Shown: positions 1 through 10,929 of the stretch, in pieces
Numbering within the stretch: position 1 is the first letter of the stretch
How the letters are laid out: every line of letters begins with the position of its first letter
NCBI GenBank assembly: GCA_030068075.1
Contig: CM057829.1
Coordinates: forward strand, 90,180,889 to 90,244,888
DNA: 64,000 nt
DNA from: Paguma larvata
Lineage: Eukaryota; Chordata; Mammalia; Carnivora; Viverridae
Direction of reading: 5' to 3'
Made by a program: the position numbers and the translations under genes
Notes under the pieces: generated by a model
Databases searched by the model: none
What the model was told of the DNA's origin: nothing
What the model saw: the letters and a program-made list of their open reading frames with translations, nothing else

Positions 1-1540
1 TTTTGTCGAATGTCTCCACTGTTCTTTTCCTTACCGGTCTTGTTTGACTTTATTGGTGCTGTTAAGAAAAAAAAAAAAAAAAAGTAGAATGAGCAGCCAA
101 AGCTGCTGCTGATCATCTTGGGAATATTTTAGTATTTCAGTGTTCGAGTGTGTTCTGACAGGGCCTAGGAGCAACTACATCAGAAAGGTACTTTTCTGTT
201 TTGTTTCGTTTTTTGTTTTGTTTTGTTTTTTCCCCCAACAGAGTGGTAGGCAGAGTCTGGAGCTGGAGTTGGCTGTCATGTCCAAGTCTGTCTGCTTTTT
301 AAAAATTTTGTTTACTTGTTTGAAATTACGAGAGTAAGATGAACTGAAGTGGAAGATGGGCTGTTTTGATATATTCCAGTCGCGATGTCGCTTTTTTTCA
401 ATGTTAACATGAATGATTTGTTGTATTTTTCATTCCATCTAAAGATGTGTAACCTACTGCATCAGTGATTATATGAAAGAAATGACTATCAACAAATCAG
501 CAACTGGAGTCCATCTTTTACTCAAACCCTTTTGAAAACTAAGTAATTTGTAGCCAATGCTTTCTTGATTTTAGATTTAAAATGATTAAAAGTGCATAGT
601 AATATATTACATATATCCATAAATTTAGTATACTTTTCTTATTTAAAAATTCACGTGTGCTGATATGTATTCATTTCAACATCAAGACTGTAAATAGTGT
701 ACATAATTTAAACAATGTGGTAAACCTATAAGACTTGATTTTAAAATTGTCAGGATTAATTTCAAATCTAAATTAATTAAAATTAATAATAATCAGAAGT
801 AAAATAGAATTCCTGGATCCCTTTCTCTTATTAATAGCATGAGCAGGCAACTCCAGCCATATTTGTAATATATTTATGAAATATTTACATATATGTAAAA
901 ATAAATTTGTGACAATATATTTAATCTTATTCTGGTTCTTCTCATCAAGGCTAACTATAGTGATGGGAGACATTTGTTTGTACATAAGGAAATAATTTAT
1001 TACCTTATTTTAAAATAAACCTGGACTAAAACCTCATATAGGTAATTGAAATTTATTTTTATAAAACATAACTTTTTAAAATGTCAAAACAGACAACATT
1101 TATTCTTTTGTGAATATCAAAAAACGAAACTTTACCTAAAGTTTGTTAAGAAATGGGTTTGAATGTACGTTAATTTGTTTCTTCTAAAACCAAAGTAATT
1201 AACAAGAATATGAAAAGCTATACGAGTAGTTTATACATTAGAGATATTTTTGCTCCCTTCTAATGCTATTTTTATAAAGGTTATTACTAATCTGTCCTAT
1301 CTCAGATAGAACTTGAGTCTCCTGCCACTATACTTAACAAGTGTCCTAAGAGACTGTTTATTATCTGAAATTAGCCTCTGCTTTCCCAGTGGTTGTTGCT
1401 TGCTTCCTAAAGCGATATGTGAACCTGTGATTTCAGCTTTTATTACACAGTGATTCCATTCTGCCACTGTGACCAAAAGTACCTGACTGCTGATCAAATT
1501 CTCTGTATTCGTTTCACCTTTTCCCCCCAATCTCTGTTAG
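1..1540 (+). other. GRIK2: End of the intron upstream of the exon
   Basis: AT-rich intronic sequence with an A-run at about 65-83. No reading frame resembling the pore-loop exon (Gly-Val-Gly-Ala-Leu-Met-Gln-Gln) is present, so that exon lies further upstream. From the literature, GRIK2 Q/R editing needs an intronic complementary sequence about 1.9 kb downstream of the edited codon. That element could lie in this segment or just before it. I could not identify it with confidence. Confidence 0.75.
1511..1540 (+). other. 3' splice site (acceptor) of the GRIK2 exon
   Basis: A pyrimidine-rich tract (TTTCACCTTTTCCCCCCAA, then TCTCTGTT) runs directly into TAG at 1538-1540, and the exon begins with GTTCTGAGC. 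The phase-1 junction restores a Gly codon, with G from the upstream exon and GT from here, as expected for the Gly-Ser-Glu-Leu sequence that follows the pore loop in kainate receptors. No competing AG lies between the tract and the junction. Confidence 0.9.
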
Positions 1541-1758
1541 GTTCTGAGCTCATGCCCAAAGCGCTCTCCACCAGGATAGTGGGAGGCATTTGGTGGTTTT
1601 TCACACTTATCATCATTTCTTCGTATACTGCTAACTTAGCCGCCTTTCTGACAGTGGAGCGCATGGAATCTCCTATTGACTCTGCTGATGATTTAGCTAA
1701 ACAAACCAAGATAGAGTACGGTGCAGTGGAGGATGGTGCAACCATGACTTTTTTCAAG
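1541..1758 (+). CDS. GRIK2: Coding exon of kainate-type glutamate receptor subunit GluK2 (M3 helix and start of S2)
   Basis: This internal exon encodes part of a ligand-gated cation channel subunit of the postsynaptic and presynaptic membrane that opens on binding glutamate. It is 218 bp: two bases completing a Gly codon, then 72 codons (Ser-Glu-Leu-Met ... Thr-Phe-Phe-Lys). The exon is entered in phase 1 and leaves in phase 0. Exon residues about 11-35 are the M3 pore helix, ending in the invariant gating motif SYTANLAAF (27-35). Residues 39-72 are the M3-S2 linker and the beginning of the second ligand-binding lobe; Ala66-Thr67 correspond to agonist-contacting positions known in GluK2. The string [11 protein letters not shown] separates GRIK2 from GRIK1 (RDGS at this place) and GRIK3 (KDGA). 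The frame is open and the splice sites are canonical, so the exon looks functional. The preceding exon, which carries the M2 loop and Q/R site, and the following exon, which continues S2, are outside the window. Confidence 0.96.
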
Positions 1759-1764
1759 GTAAGT
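1756..1764 (+). other. 5' splice site (donor) of the GRIK2 exon
   Basis: AAG|GTAAGT is a perfect match to the vertebrate donor consensus, with the intron beginning at 1759. Reading past it would add about a dozen foreign codons before a stop, so the family-like protein similarity ends exactly at this junction. Confidence 0.93.
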
Positions 1765-1789
1765 CCTCCTGATTTTCTCCAATTTACAT

Positions 1790-4700
1790 GTTAAAATAGA
1801 GTGCAAAACAAATCTCTCTCTCTTAATGGATGCAAGGGTGTAGCAACACTGTTATTTTGAAGCGTAATCAATAGTCAGTAATCCTAAATAATCCTCAATA
1901 ATCAACAATAAATAGTAATCAATAATAAAAAATAACCAGTGATCCTCAGGGGATGGAGAGGTATGTGTACAACTAAATACGCGGTCATTAAAGCAAAACA
2001 TTAGGGCAAGGAGTTCTTGCTTTGCAAGTATTCCTTTTTGTTTGAAGTCAGTTCTGCCCACAGATAACATATTTTTCTCAACCACATTTTATCTTTGAAT
2101 GTAAAGATATGTAGATTTATTACGTACATTAAATATACTTAATATATAATATACAAATATATATACCTAATAAAATATAATGAATATATTAATATGATGT
2201 ATTGATTATATATTGATACATATTTATTAATATATATTAAATAGTATTAGATTCAAACTCTATAAGGCTTATTCCAGAAGAATAAAATGATTACATACAT
2301 ACTTAATATTCTTATTATTACATTCCTTTCTGTTGAGGTGAGACAACATTTACTTATTCAGAAGCCTACAGAAAAAAAAGGAAAATAAATGATAGAAATA
2401 AGCGGAAACAATTCTTGTTGTATGCACACTCATCTAATGTTCTATAAGGCACAGAGTCTGGAACTCACAATGGTTTCCAGAAGGACAGCCTTGTGGGACA
2501 CTTCAATGGAAACTGCACTTGAACCAGGTTCCTGGCATAGAGAGTGTCTTACCCTCCTCTTTATTTTCCCTTTCTTCTTACTCCAGCTAATCTCAATGGG
2601 CCAAACTACTATACTCTAAATGGGAAGATTTCGTTTTAGGGATTCAATATCACTTCCTAATTTCTTTTATTTTTTACCAAATCTTTAAATTCTTTGCTTA
2701 TCAGGCAAAATTTTAAGCATTGGTATTTTCCTTCACTGTTCATACAAATGTAATAAGAAGTTTAAGTATGCAGAAGTGGTAAATTATTAAATAATTGACT
2801 CAAACTATAAAATAAATTCTTTCATCAAACATTCATCATGTACCAGATGATGAATTGAATAACAGAAATTGCATTACATGTTGGTATTCTAGAGCAAATA
2901 ACATCCATTCCTCACTTTCAAGGAGATCATAGTTTATTTGGATGGCTAAATCAACAATCATGGAACTGGGTTTTATGCTACTTAAAACACAAACTTTGCC
3001 AAATAATTATATAATTTTTGTTGTGAAAATTCTCATAAAACTAAATCATCTCTTTTTCTAGAGTTCTAGAGGACACTAAATATCCAAAGAATGAGACAGA
3101 TTGATTATTCGGTCAAATCTATATATTTCTTAAAAATTAATTATTTTCATATGGCTAGATGAAAGTTTAAATGTGTATTTCACATTTATTTGGAAAATCA
3201 TTATTATTTAATCAAATTTATTGAATAACCAAAAATGAGCAGAACACATGAGCAGTAAGTGCTATTTGACTATATTAATTACAACTGATCAGTTTTCCCC
3301 AAATGAATATTCAGAAGTGATAGAGATAGCTTTTCTTATATGGCATTTTTTGTTTTTACAAAAGGAAATCAGCTGTGGAAAATGCTAAATGTACATTGTC
3401 TGTGTCAATAACTATGTAGGGAGTGAATATATGATGCATTAAAATTATTATAGTATTCAAGAGACTTTTGAAGTAGAGTCTGTAGAAAAACACCAAGTAC
3501 TTAAACCAAGTGATCTGACACCTGAAGGGATTATTTCTGTTTCAAAAATACGTCGGAGTTTTCATTTCATTTTTATATTCCAGAAGACTCAAATATCTTG
3601 TTTCAAAGCCCTTTTATACTATGAGCAAGGTTTATCTCTGGAAAATCAATTTGAAAAAAAAATTCTTTTTTTCTTATCTTTGAGCTTATTCTCTCCTTTT
3701 TTTTTGTCTTATCAGTCTTTTCAGTTTCCTCATCTTTCTTTTTAAATTTTAAATATTTTTTTAATTTTAATTTTTTTAGTTAAATTATGCAGTGTTAGTT
3801 TCTTTTTTGGCTACCTTCACTTTTCTTTGCTATTGACTTTTCTTTTTTCAGCCCTTGTCTTCTCTCTCACATGCAAGGGTACCTCTAGCACCAAGAGGAA
3901 ATTGACATAGAACAATTTTCTGTCTCCAACAGCACATTCTTTCTGTAGATTTAAGGCCTTGGAATCCATACTAGTCACATTAAAAACCACACAGTGATCA
4001 TCACTAAGTTGGCAATTACCTTATGTTGTTAACTTTATCACATGCTGAATTCTTACTTTTAAATTAGAAAAAAAAAAATAGAATCTAAAAGAATACATTA
4101 AATATTGACTTGTCTTTAGTTATTTTAGTGTACTCCTAAATGATACTAATTTCAACCTCATATTTTAGTTTGTTAAATTGTATACACTTATGCCAGTCAT
4201 GGGTATAAAACTAAAAAAAATATTCCCTAGCAATCTGGAATTAAAGTAATTGCATGCTCATTTTGAAACTCCACAATGAACCAGGGACTAGTGTGTGTAT
4301 TCTGTTTACATTTGATACCATTCTTTTATTTCTTAATTAACAGCAATGCATACAAACACTCTAGGAAGCACCCTTAAGGCATTGATTTCTAAAGGAATTT
4401 CCATCTTGTTTTTACAAATTTAACAAGACCCTGCTGTTAGTTAATTGTTCTGGAATGCTCAGTTCCAGAAAATTATTTTAAAGAATGGTATAGTTTTGTT
4501 ACTACAAGCAAGAAGACCTGGCTCAAGATACCCGGCCTTAAAGGGGTAAGTCCTCAATATTGCAAAAACACTGAATTATGCCCTTCTATAACATTAATTA
4601 ACCCTTTTTGCAAAGAACAAGCTTGACTTTGTTTATTGAGCTTACGTGTATATTGTCTTCAAGAAGAGTTCTTTCTTCTCTTCTTTTATGTCCATAACCC

Positions 4701-5450
4701 TCCATGTGCATTCTTCCCAGGGATAAGTGTAAAGCCATGACTGGTAAAATAACTCAAAATTGAGCAGATGGTAGTTCTTCAGCGTTATTCCTGGTAAACA
4801 GCAGAAAACTGTTTGACATCACCAATATGTGTTCTTAATCATATTTGAAAGATAAAATAACTTGAAGGCCCAGGGATTTCACTGAAAAACAATAAAGGAG
4901 TTGTCAAAACCTCCTTCTCAGAATCTGGGAAGTTGGTGTAGTACAACTGAAATCTCACCCCAGGGCTGAACACTACACAGAATGTTACTAAGCAACAAGC
5001 ACATTATTTTCTCCAGAAGTATAAAGATTAGGAGAGTGAATACATATAGATTGCACGTTCAAAAATAACTCAGCTGGAGCCTGTAGGTGTTATGGTTCCT
5101 TCTGCGAATCCCTGTGTTTTCAAAATGAGTCATATGTTTTATAAAGTGATGCCGAGTCACCTTGTTTCTATGCAACGCATGACTCAGGTTTTCCAGTTTC
5201 TGCAAATTCTCTCTCTGGGATTGGTCTACCTGCAGTCTCTGGCTTGCTGTGGATACTAACACAGTCTGTCCTTCCAAAAAAGATGGTATCAAAGGAGATA
5301 CCTTTTTCATGGGTATTTAAAAAAGTTCTGCCATATGTGAAAAGAACATTTAGACAGTATCAAACATATAATGCAAATCACTTAATACTTCTAAAAATAG
5401 AGAGTCTAAAATTCAGAATAGTTGCTATGAATGAAAAAAACTGTGGAATC
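1790..5450. other. Intronic stretch with no gene seen
   Basis: AT-rich unique-looking sequence. It includes AAT/ATC-rich low-complexity DNA at about 1860-1940 and a strongly A/T-biased patch at about 2100-2260. About 2825-2950 looks like a worn mammal-wide repeat (a MIR or L2-like stretch with wording akin to CATTCATCATGTACCAG). No RNA gene or exon could be supported. Confidence 0.5.
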
Positions 5451-5454
5451 CAAG

Positions 5455-5640
5455 AAACTGGGGCTTCATTCCTCAACCACCTATTGGCTGTATTTAGGTA
5501 AGAAACTGTTTTTTGTAAGCCTCTGACTCCTCATTTCTACATTGGAATGACTAACAGGACCATTCTCACAGTATTTTTTAAATATTAAATGAAAGCTCTA
5601 CATGTTTGCTAACCATCTAGTAAAAGCTTGACAGATGCTA
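5455..5640 (-). repeat. Possible MIR SINE relic
   Basis: The order of motifs (loss-of-consensus CTCAACCACCTATTGGCTG, then GCCTCTGACTCCTCATTTCTAC, then ATTAAATGAAAGC) follows the reverse complement of the MIR core. Divergence is high, so boundaries are approximate. Confidence 0.4.
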
Positions 5641-6435
5641 TATATTAGCATTACTAAAATACATGGCTAATTAAAAATATTCAGAATTTGGGATGATTTT
5701 AGACATAATCAAGTAAATTATGTCTCTGTGACCCACAGTAGGATACATAATTTTGAAATAGATTTAAAAAGAGATCACATCATGTTTATCTAATTGAAAT
5801 TGCTTCCATCGTCTGATTATTATTGTCATGAAGAAGATGTAATTTAGTTAGTGAAATAAAAAGAGACTGTGAAAGCTCTTTGCTAGACTGCGTAGTTTGA
5901 AATGGTATAGCGAGGTGCATTTTACAATTCTTTGAGGAATTTATTACAAAGCATAGGTAAAGGGAACTATAAAAATATTTAATATAAAAATATCTATCCT
6001 TAACTTTAACTTTTTTTGACCTAATGACTAAGCTGTCTTATTTTAGCCAGTATTGCCATTCACCTATGTTCTCAGTTACATGAGATGGTTGTTCATTTGT
6101 AAGATCAAATTTTTATTTAAGAAATAGTTGCCGATCATCTCTTACGTGGTAAGAACTGTGTTAAATCTTAGACATATATCCCACTACTCCATGCACTGCC
6201 TACACCTGTCTGTTCTATCTTCTATATATCTATTTCCTTTACTACTTTCCTGGCTCTGAAAACTAGTGTCAGCTCTGTCTAGGGGTTTGTAGTAGCCATT
6301 TAACTTTTCTTTCTCTCAGTTTTGTCTGTATTGTTCTCGATGCTGCCAGAGTGACTTCAAGTCCTCCAAAATCGCCCTCTACCTTTTGCTTTGGGATATC
6401 AGCCTAGCTCCTCAGCGTGTTTACACACACCTCAT

Positions 6436-6850
6436 AGTTGGGATTCTTGAGCAAATGGCAAAGGAGGAATTCTTCAGACGTTTTTGGTGCAAAAAGATGA
6501 TTTTATTAAAGCACAGGGACAGGACCCGTGGACAGGAAGAGCTGCACTGGGGTTAGAAGGAGTGACTGATTTTAAGTCAGTGCAAGTTAGGGATAACATA
6601 AGTCTCTAAGGAATTTGAAAGCAAGGCTTTCAGGACCTTGAGGGGCTAGCTTATGTTAAGATAAGGTTACTTTTAGTCTTTAAGAAAACAAAAGCGTTAA
6701 GGAAGCAAGGCAGCCATGAGTTCTCTGAGGAAAGCCATGCTCCACATGTTTCAGGTGTGTATCCGTGGGGTGCAGGCTATAAGGAGATTTAATTTATCTT
6801 GCCTTTGTTTGCCTTATCATTATGGTCTGGCTTCTTCTTTTATAGCCAGT
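6436..6850 (-). mobile_element. Endogenous-retrovirus LTR, class I-like, carnivore type
   Basis: Read on the - strand this resembles the end of a gammaretrovirus-type LTR. A TATAAAAG box lies near 6840, and an AATAAA polyadenylation signal lies at 6502-6507. A U5-like segment follows, containing ATCATCTTTTTGCACC and GAATTCCTCCTTTGCC. No open viral gene is attached, so this is probably a solo or fragmentary LTR. The U5 end may be near 6440 (TGGGATTC on the + strand), but I could not find a matching target-site duplication, and the U3 boundary is uncertain. Confidence 0.5.
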
Positions 6851-6859
6851 CGCTCTCAC

Positions 6860-8495
6860 ACTTGAAACTGCCCCCAGGTTTGTCACGAGTACACGAGGCA
6901 CCTCCTTCTCCAATGCCTGCTTATGCACTTATTTTTCTTCCCTGTCCCTTCCTGTCAACCAAATTGGTTATATTCTCTTTATTCCTTAGATCCTTATTCG
7001 TACCTCACTTATCCTAGGCAAATTTTCATGATCCTTCCCCTACCCGTTCCACCCAGTTTGGGTAGGGCACTTCTTCTTTATATTCTCTGAGCACTTTGAC
7101 TTCAGTTCTTATTGAATTTTCAACCCAAGCTGTCTTCTTGGTTCCTCTGTTTCTACACCACACTGCATAGCAGTGGTGACAGGGATTGAATCTGTATCAT
7201 TCACATTTGAATCTCTAGTTCCCTGCATAGGCTTTGCATATGGTTTGGGCTTTATCAGTTATCAACTCCACAATGATGTTGCCACTAAGCAAAAAACTCT
7301 TAGTGGCATGTAACATAAACCTTTATTTAGCTTACAAGTCAGCAGGCCTATTTCTAGAAACTTGGAAGCCCAGAGACTTTAATACATTTTGAACAGACTC
7401 TGTGTCTTTTACACCACGGTGACAGTCCTTTTGCCAATACCATTTCGGTTAAACATTTGAAATGGCCTTCAAATGTATCCAATTGAGTTCATTTATAATC
7501 TAAAACTACACCCACAGTTCTTTTTAAAATGTGCTTCTCTCCAAACTAATCTTTACTTTGGAATAGAAGCTCTCTACTAGAGGAGAAAATCTACAAGGCG
7601 TTGCCTTAACTTTTTCAGAGGACTGAACGAAGTACCTCAAGCAACATGCATGATTTTGTTCTTCAATTAAGAACTGGAGCCATGTTGAAACAATTTGGAG
7701 AACTTTTTCTGGGTTGAGACATTGAAGATTAGGACTGGTTACCCAAACATGCAAATTCTAACTCTCCAATATCACCTCTAAGTACTGTTTGCAAACAGCC
7801 CAATTCTTTTAAATTATTTCTTCCTTCTCCTTCTCTTTGTTGTTCTTCTGAGTGCTAATATTCTCTTTCTTGTTCTACCGTATCCTATGTAGCTAAAAGT
7901 AACTAGCTGATTCCTTGAATATTTCGTCATTTTGTCTAGACATTTCTTTGGTCAAGTACAAAAGATTATTACTGCATTTCCATCTTTTAACTTACTATAA
8001 GGCACATCTTTAAAATATTATTTCCCTCTATTTTCACTGATTCCTAGATTCCTATTTCCCAATTTTCTTTCTAATGATTTCATTGTAATCTACTATGTGA
8101 CCCTAAATCAGTGTTACACATTTAGGTTCTCTTTATGGCATCATCTCACTTCTTTTACCTAATTCTGTACAGTTATCCCTTGGCACAATGACTATTGCAT
8201 CCATTGATGGGAAACCCATGACAGAGGGTTTTAAGTAGATCATGTAATTATTTTCAAATTTTGCTAATCAGTAGATAACTAAAAGGGGTTTTTTTTTTTC
8301 AAAATATGTATCTCTCTATGGTATTTCCATTTTTAACTTTGGATTAAAAGTTGGTTTATTTGGAAATCTAGGCTGTAGTATTAGGAATATAAGCAAGTGG
8401 ATTAATCCATCTGGAGGAAAAGTTTTATCTTGTGGTACTTAGCCACAGAGGATTTTGTTTTGTTTTTCTTTGTGCTTAGTCTCCCTCTTTAGGAG
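6860..8495. other. Intronic stretch with no gene seen
   Basis: Unique-looking intronic DNA. Around 7255-7375 (CTTAGTGGCATGTAACATAAACCTTTATTTAG) it resembles a decayed mammal-wide interspersed repeat, but the family cannot be fixed by eye. No coding or RNA gene signal. Confidence 0.45.
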
Positions 8496-8500
8496 AACTC

Positions 8501-8632
8501 AAAGTACTTTCTAAATGCCAACTCATTAATCTTTACTGCAACCCCTAAGGAAGGTAGGGAGCAATTATCATTATGCTCATTTAACAGATGAGGAAACTGG
8601 GCCATGGAGAGGTTAAGTGACTTATTAATTAT
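8501..8632 (+). repeat. MIR SINE
   Basis: The MIR core is easily read: AACTCATTAATC, then ACAGATGAGGAAACTGGGCC, then GAGAGGTTAAGTGACTTATT. These match the mammal-wide tRNA-derived MIR in sense orientation. Confidence 0.8.
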
Positions 8633-9404
8633 GAAAGCAATAACCAAGGGACTCGTAGTATCAACAATAAAAGTAATAGCTAAAGATATCACGGCATAAC
8701 CATCATTACTCAGGAGAGCTAAATGCATTAGTCATTTTGGCTCACCCACATGACCCCAACTGTTTGAGCATATTAAATTTCTAAAACATTTGCTTCAAGC
8801 CATTGGGGCAGATATAGCTATAACATGTTCTTTATAATCTACTGCTTATTCTGAGCTTATCAGTTCAATGGTCTTCTAAAATTAAATTATGCTGGGGTGA
8901 CAGTATAGGTTTTTAAGCCTGAATTGCTTGTGTGGCATGCCCGTAATGATTTTTCAGAAGCTCGAGTGATTTTTGCTTCTTAAATGCCAAAAGAACAGAA
9001 GTAATTTTTGAGTTGAGAGATAGAATGTAAAAAAATTTGGCAGTTTACTGCATGTACCTAATAAATGGATTTAGAAACATATACCATTCATTATACGTTT
9101 TTCATATTTTTCTTTATTTCTCCAAAACATAATTTTTGTTTGTTGTTTTTATTTAAAGCAGCAGTAGTAATGAAAGTAAAATATATTTACCGTGAAAAGA
9201 TTTACACACTGGAGAAGTACATTTTCAAAATGGCATCTGTAGTGTACTTTTCACTTTGAAAAGGGGTTTTCTGAAATGAATGTTTAGTTTCCTCTTGCCA
9301 TATGGGTGGTACAATATTTTGAATGTTCCATCTTGTGTATGCATAAAATTGACCTAAAATAGTTACAACAATGAGAAAGATAATCTAAGATGACTTTCGA
9401 ATCA

Positions 9405-9690
9405 TTTTATTTTTTTAATTGAGATATAATTGACATATCATCTTGTTTAAGTTTAATGTGTTGATTTGACAAATTTATATTTGGCAGTGTGATTATTACT
9501 GTAGCATTAACTAACACGTCCACCGCATCATTATCATTTCCTTTTTGTAATGAGAACAATTGAAATCTAGTCTCTTAGCAACTTTGAAGTTTATAATACA
9601 GTATGCTGACTATAATCCCAATACTGTACATTCGATTTCCAGAACTTATTCTTTAAATGCCTTTCATATTCTTTGTAGTGTATTCCCAGT
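9405..9690 (-). mobile_element. LINE-1 3'-end fragment (old L1M type)
   Basis: TTGAGATATAATTGACATAT at about 9419, then CTCTTAGCAACTTTGAAG, then ATAATACAGTATGCTGACTA, then CAGAACTTATTC is the familiar antisense reading of an L1M 3' untranslated region. The fragment is diverged and short. Confidence 0.75.
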
Positions 9691-10435
9691 TAAGTATGGT
9701 CATCACAAAGAAAGGGTTCAATAACTGTTTATCTGCACGTGGATAGAAATTGTATTTGTCTTTCACTGTGTAGAAAATTCACTGCTATACGTATTTTAAT
9801 TATTTTCCATCACTATCCAGGAGGGATTCTTTGACAATATAATAATTAGAAATTCATTATGGTACCTCAGTAAGTACAGGGATTATTTCTTAAAAACTTG
9901 CTTATAAAAGCGTTGTCCCATTTATTCAGGTGTTACTAACCTGCCACATAGTTTTGCTTTCAAGTCATTTTTCTTTACATGGAATCAATTTATGCTTAGC
10001 AATGACACTGCCCTTTTCTCCTCAATAATTTAGATCTCAAATTTCAGCTTTGGGTCTCACCTGAGTGCTACAGTCTCCGTGCCTAGAAACTAGTTTAAAA
10101 ATGGAATATTAATATGAGCATCTGTATGGTGCCGTTAGAGTTTTGTGACTAACAGATTTTATATGTTGATAGTTTGTCCCTCTCTGTGTATGAATCATAA
10201 ATCCCAGACGTAGCCCAGAAAACTTAGCGATACTGACTATGTATCGGTATCCGCAATTAAAGCACTACTTCATCTTATGGGGCCAGTCTTTTATCTCTCA
10301 AAATAGTAGGCGTGGGGGTGCTGCAAGCAATGGGGCTGGACAGCATGGATGTCATATAGGAATATGGTCTTTTCTGAGATAGGCAATCACAGTACTCAGA
10401 CAAGCAAGAAGGTAGTCTGTTTATATCAATTTTTA

Positions 10436-10648
10436 AAATTTTTTTTAACATTTATTTATCTTTGAGAGACATAGAGAAAGAGTGTGAGCAGGGGAAGGGC
10501 AGAGAGAGAGGGAGACACAGAATCCGAAGCAGGCTCCAGGCTCTGAGCCATCAGCACAGAGCCCGACGTGGGGCTCGAACTCACAGACCCTGAGATCATG
10601 ACCTGAGCTGAAGTTGGCCACTTAACCGACTGAGCCACCCAGGCGCCC
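10436..10648 (-). mobile_element. Carnivore SINE (SINEC, felid type), full length
   Basis: The reverse complement begins GGGGCGCCTGGGTGGCTCAG and ends with the TCTCTATGTCTCTCAAAG / AATAAATGTT tail; the A-tail appears here as a T-run at about 10440-10447. It is flanked by a perfect 19-bp target-site duplication, CTGTTTATATCAATTTTTA, at 10417-10435 and 10649-10667, so it inserted by L1-driven retrotransposition and is fairly young. Confidence 0.96.
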
Positions 10649-10754
10649 CTGTTTATATCAATTTTTAGTTTCAAGGGATAGAGTCATTATTTTGTCCTAT
10701 TTGTGTCGTTCGCTAAGTTTCAAAAATCTTTAAAACACCCATTTGTTCAAATCA

Positions 10755-10925
10755 GTAGTCTCCACCTGCCTGCACATTAGAACATAGAATCATTTGGGGG
10801 CTCTTAGAGAATGCTGAGGCCCATGCCGCTCTCTAAGCCAAGTAATTAAAAATATCTTGAGGGGAGAGTCTTGGTATCAGAATCTTTTTTATAACTTCTT
10901 CTGGTGATTCCAGTGTGTAGGAATG
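10755..10925 (+). mobile_element. hAT-Charlie MITE relic, MER5-like
   Basis: CAGTAGTCTCCACCTGCC, GAATCATTTGGGGGCTCTTA, GAGGCCCATGCC and GGTGATTCCAGTGTGTAG follow the order of the MER5 nonautonomous DNA transposon. The copy is diverged. Confidence 0.6.
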
Positions 10926-10929
10926 GTTA

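Noticed and set aside
97..125. GC-richer patch with CTGCTGCTGATC as the Q/R editing complementary sequence
   Set aside because: Only about 6-7 bases could pair with the expected exon end; too short without the preceding exon to fold against.
1494..1757. Antisense open frame across the GRIK2 exon
   Set aside because: It mirrors the conserved coding strand; the sense strand has the kainate receptor protein and proper splice sites.
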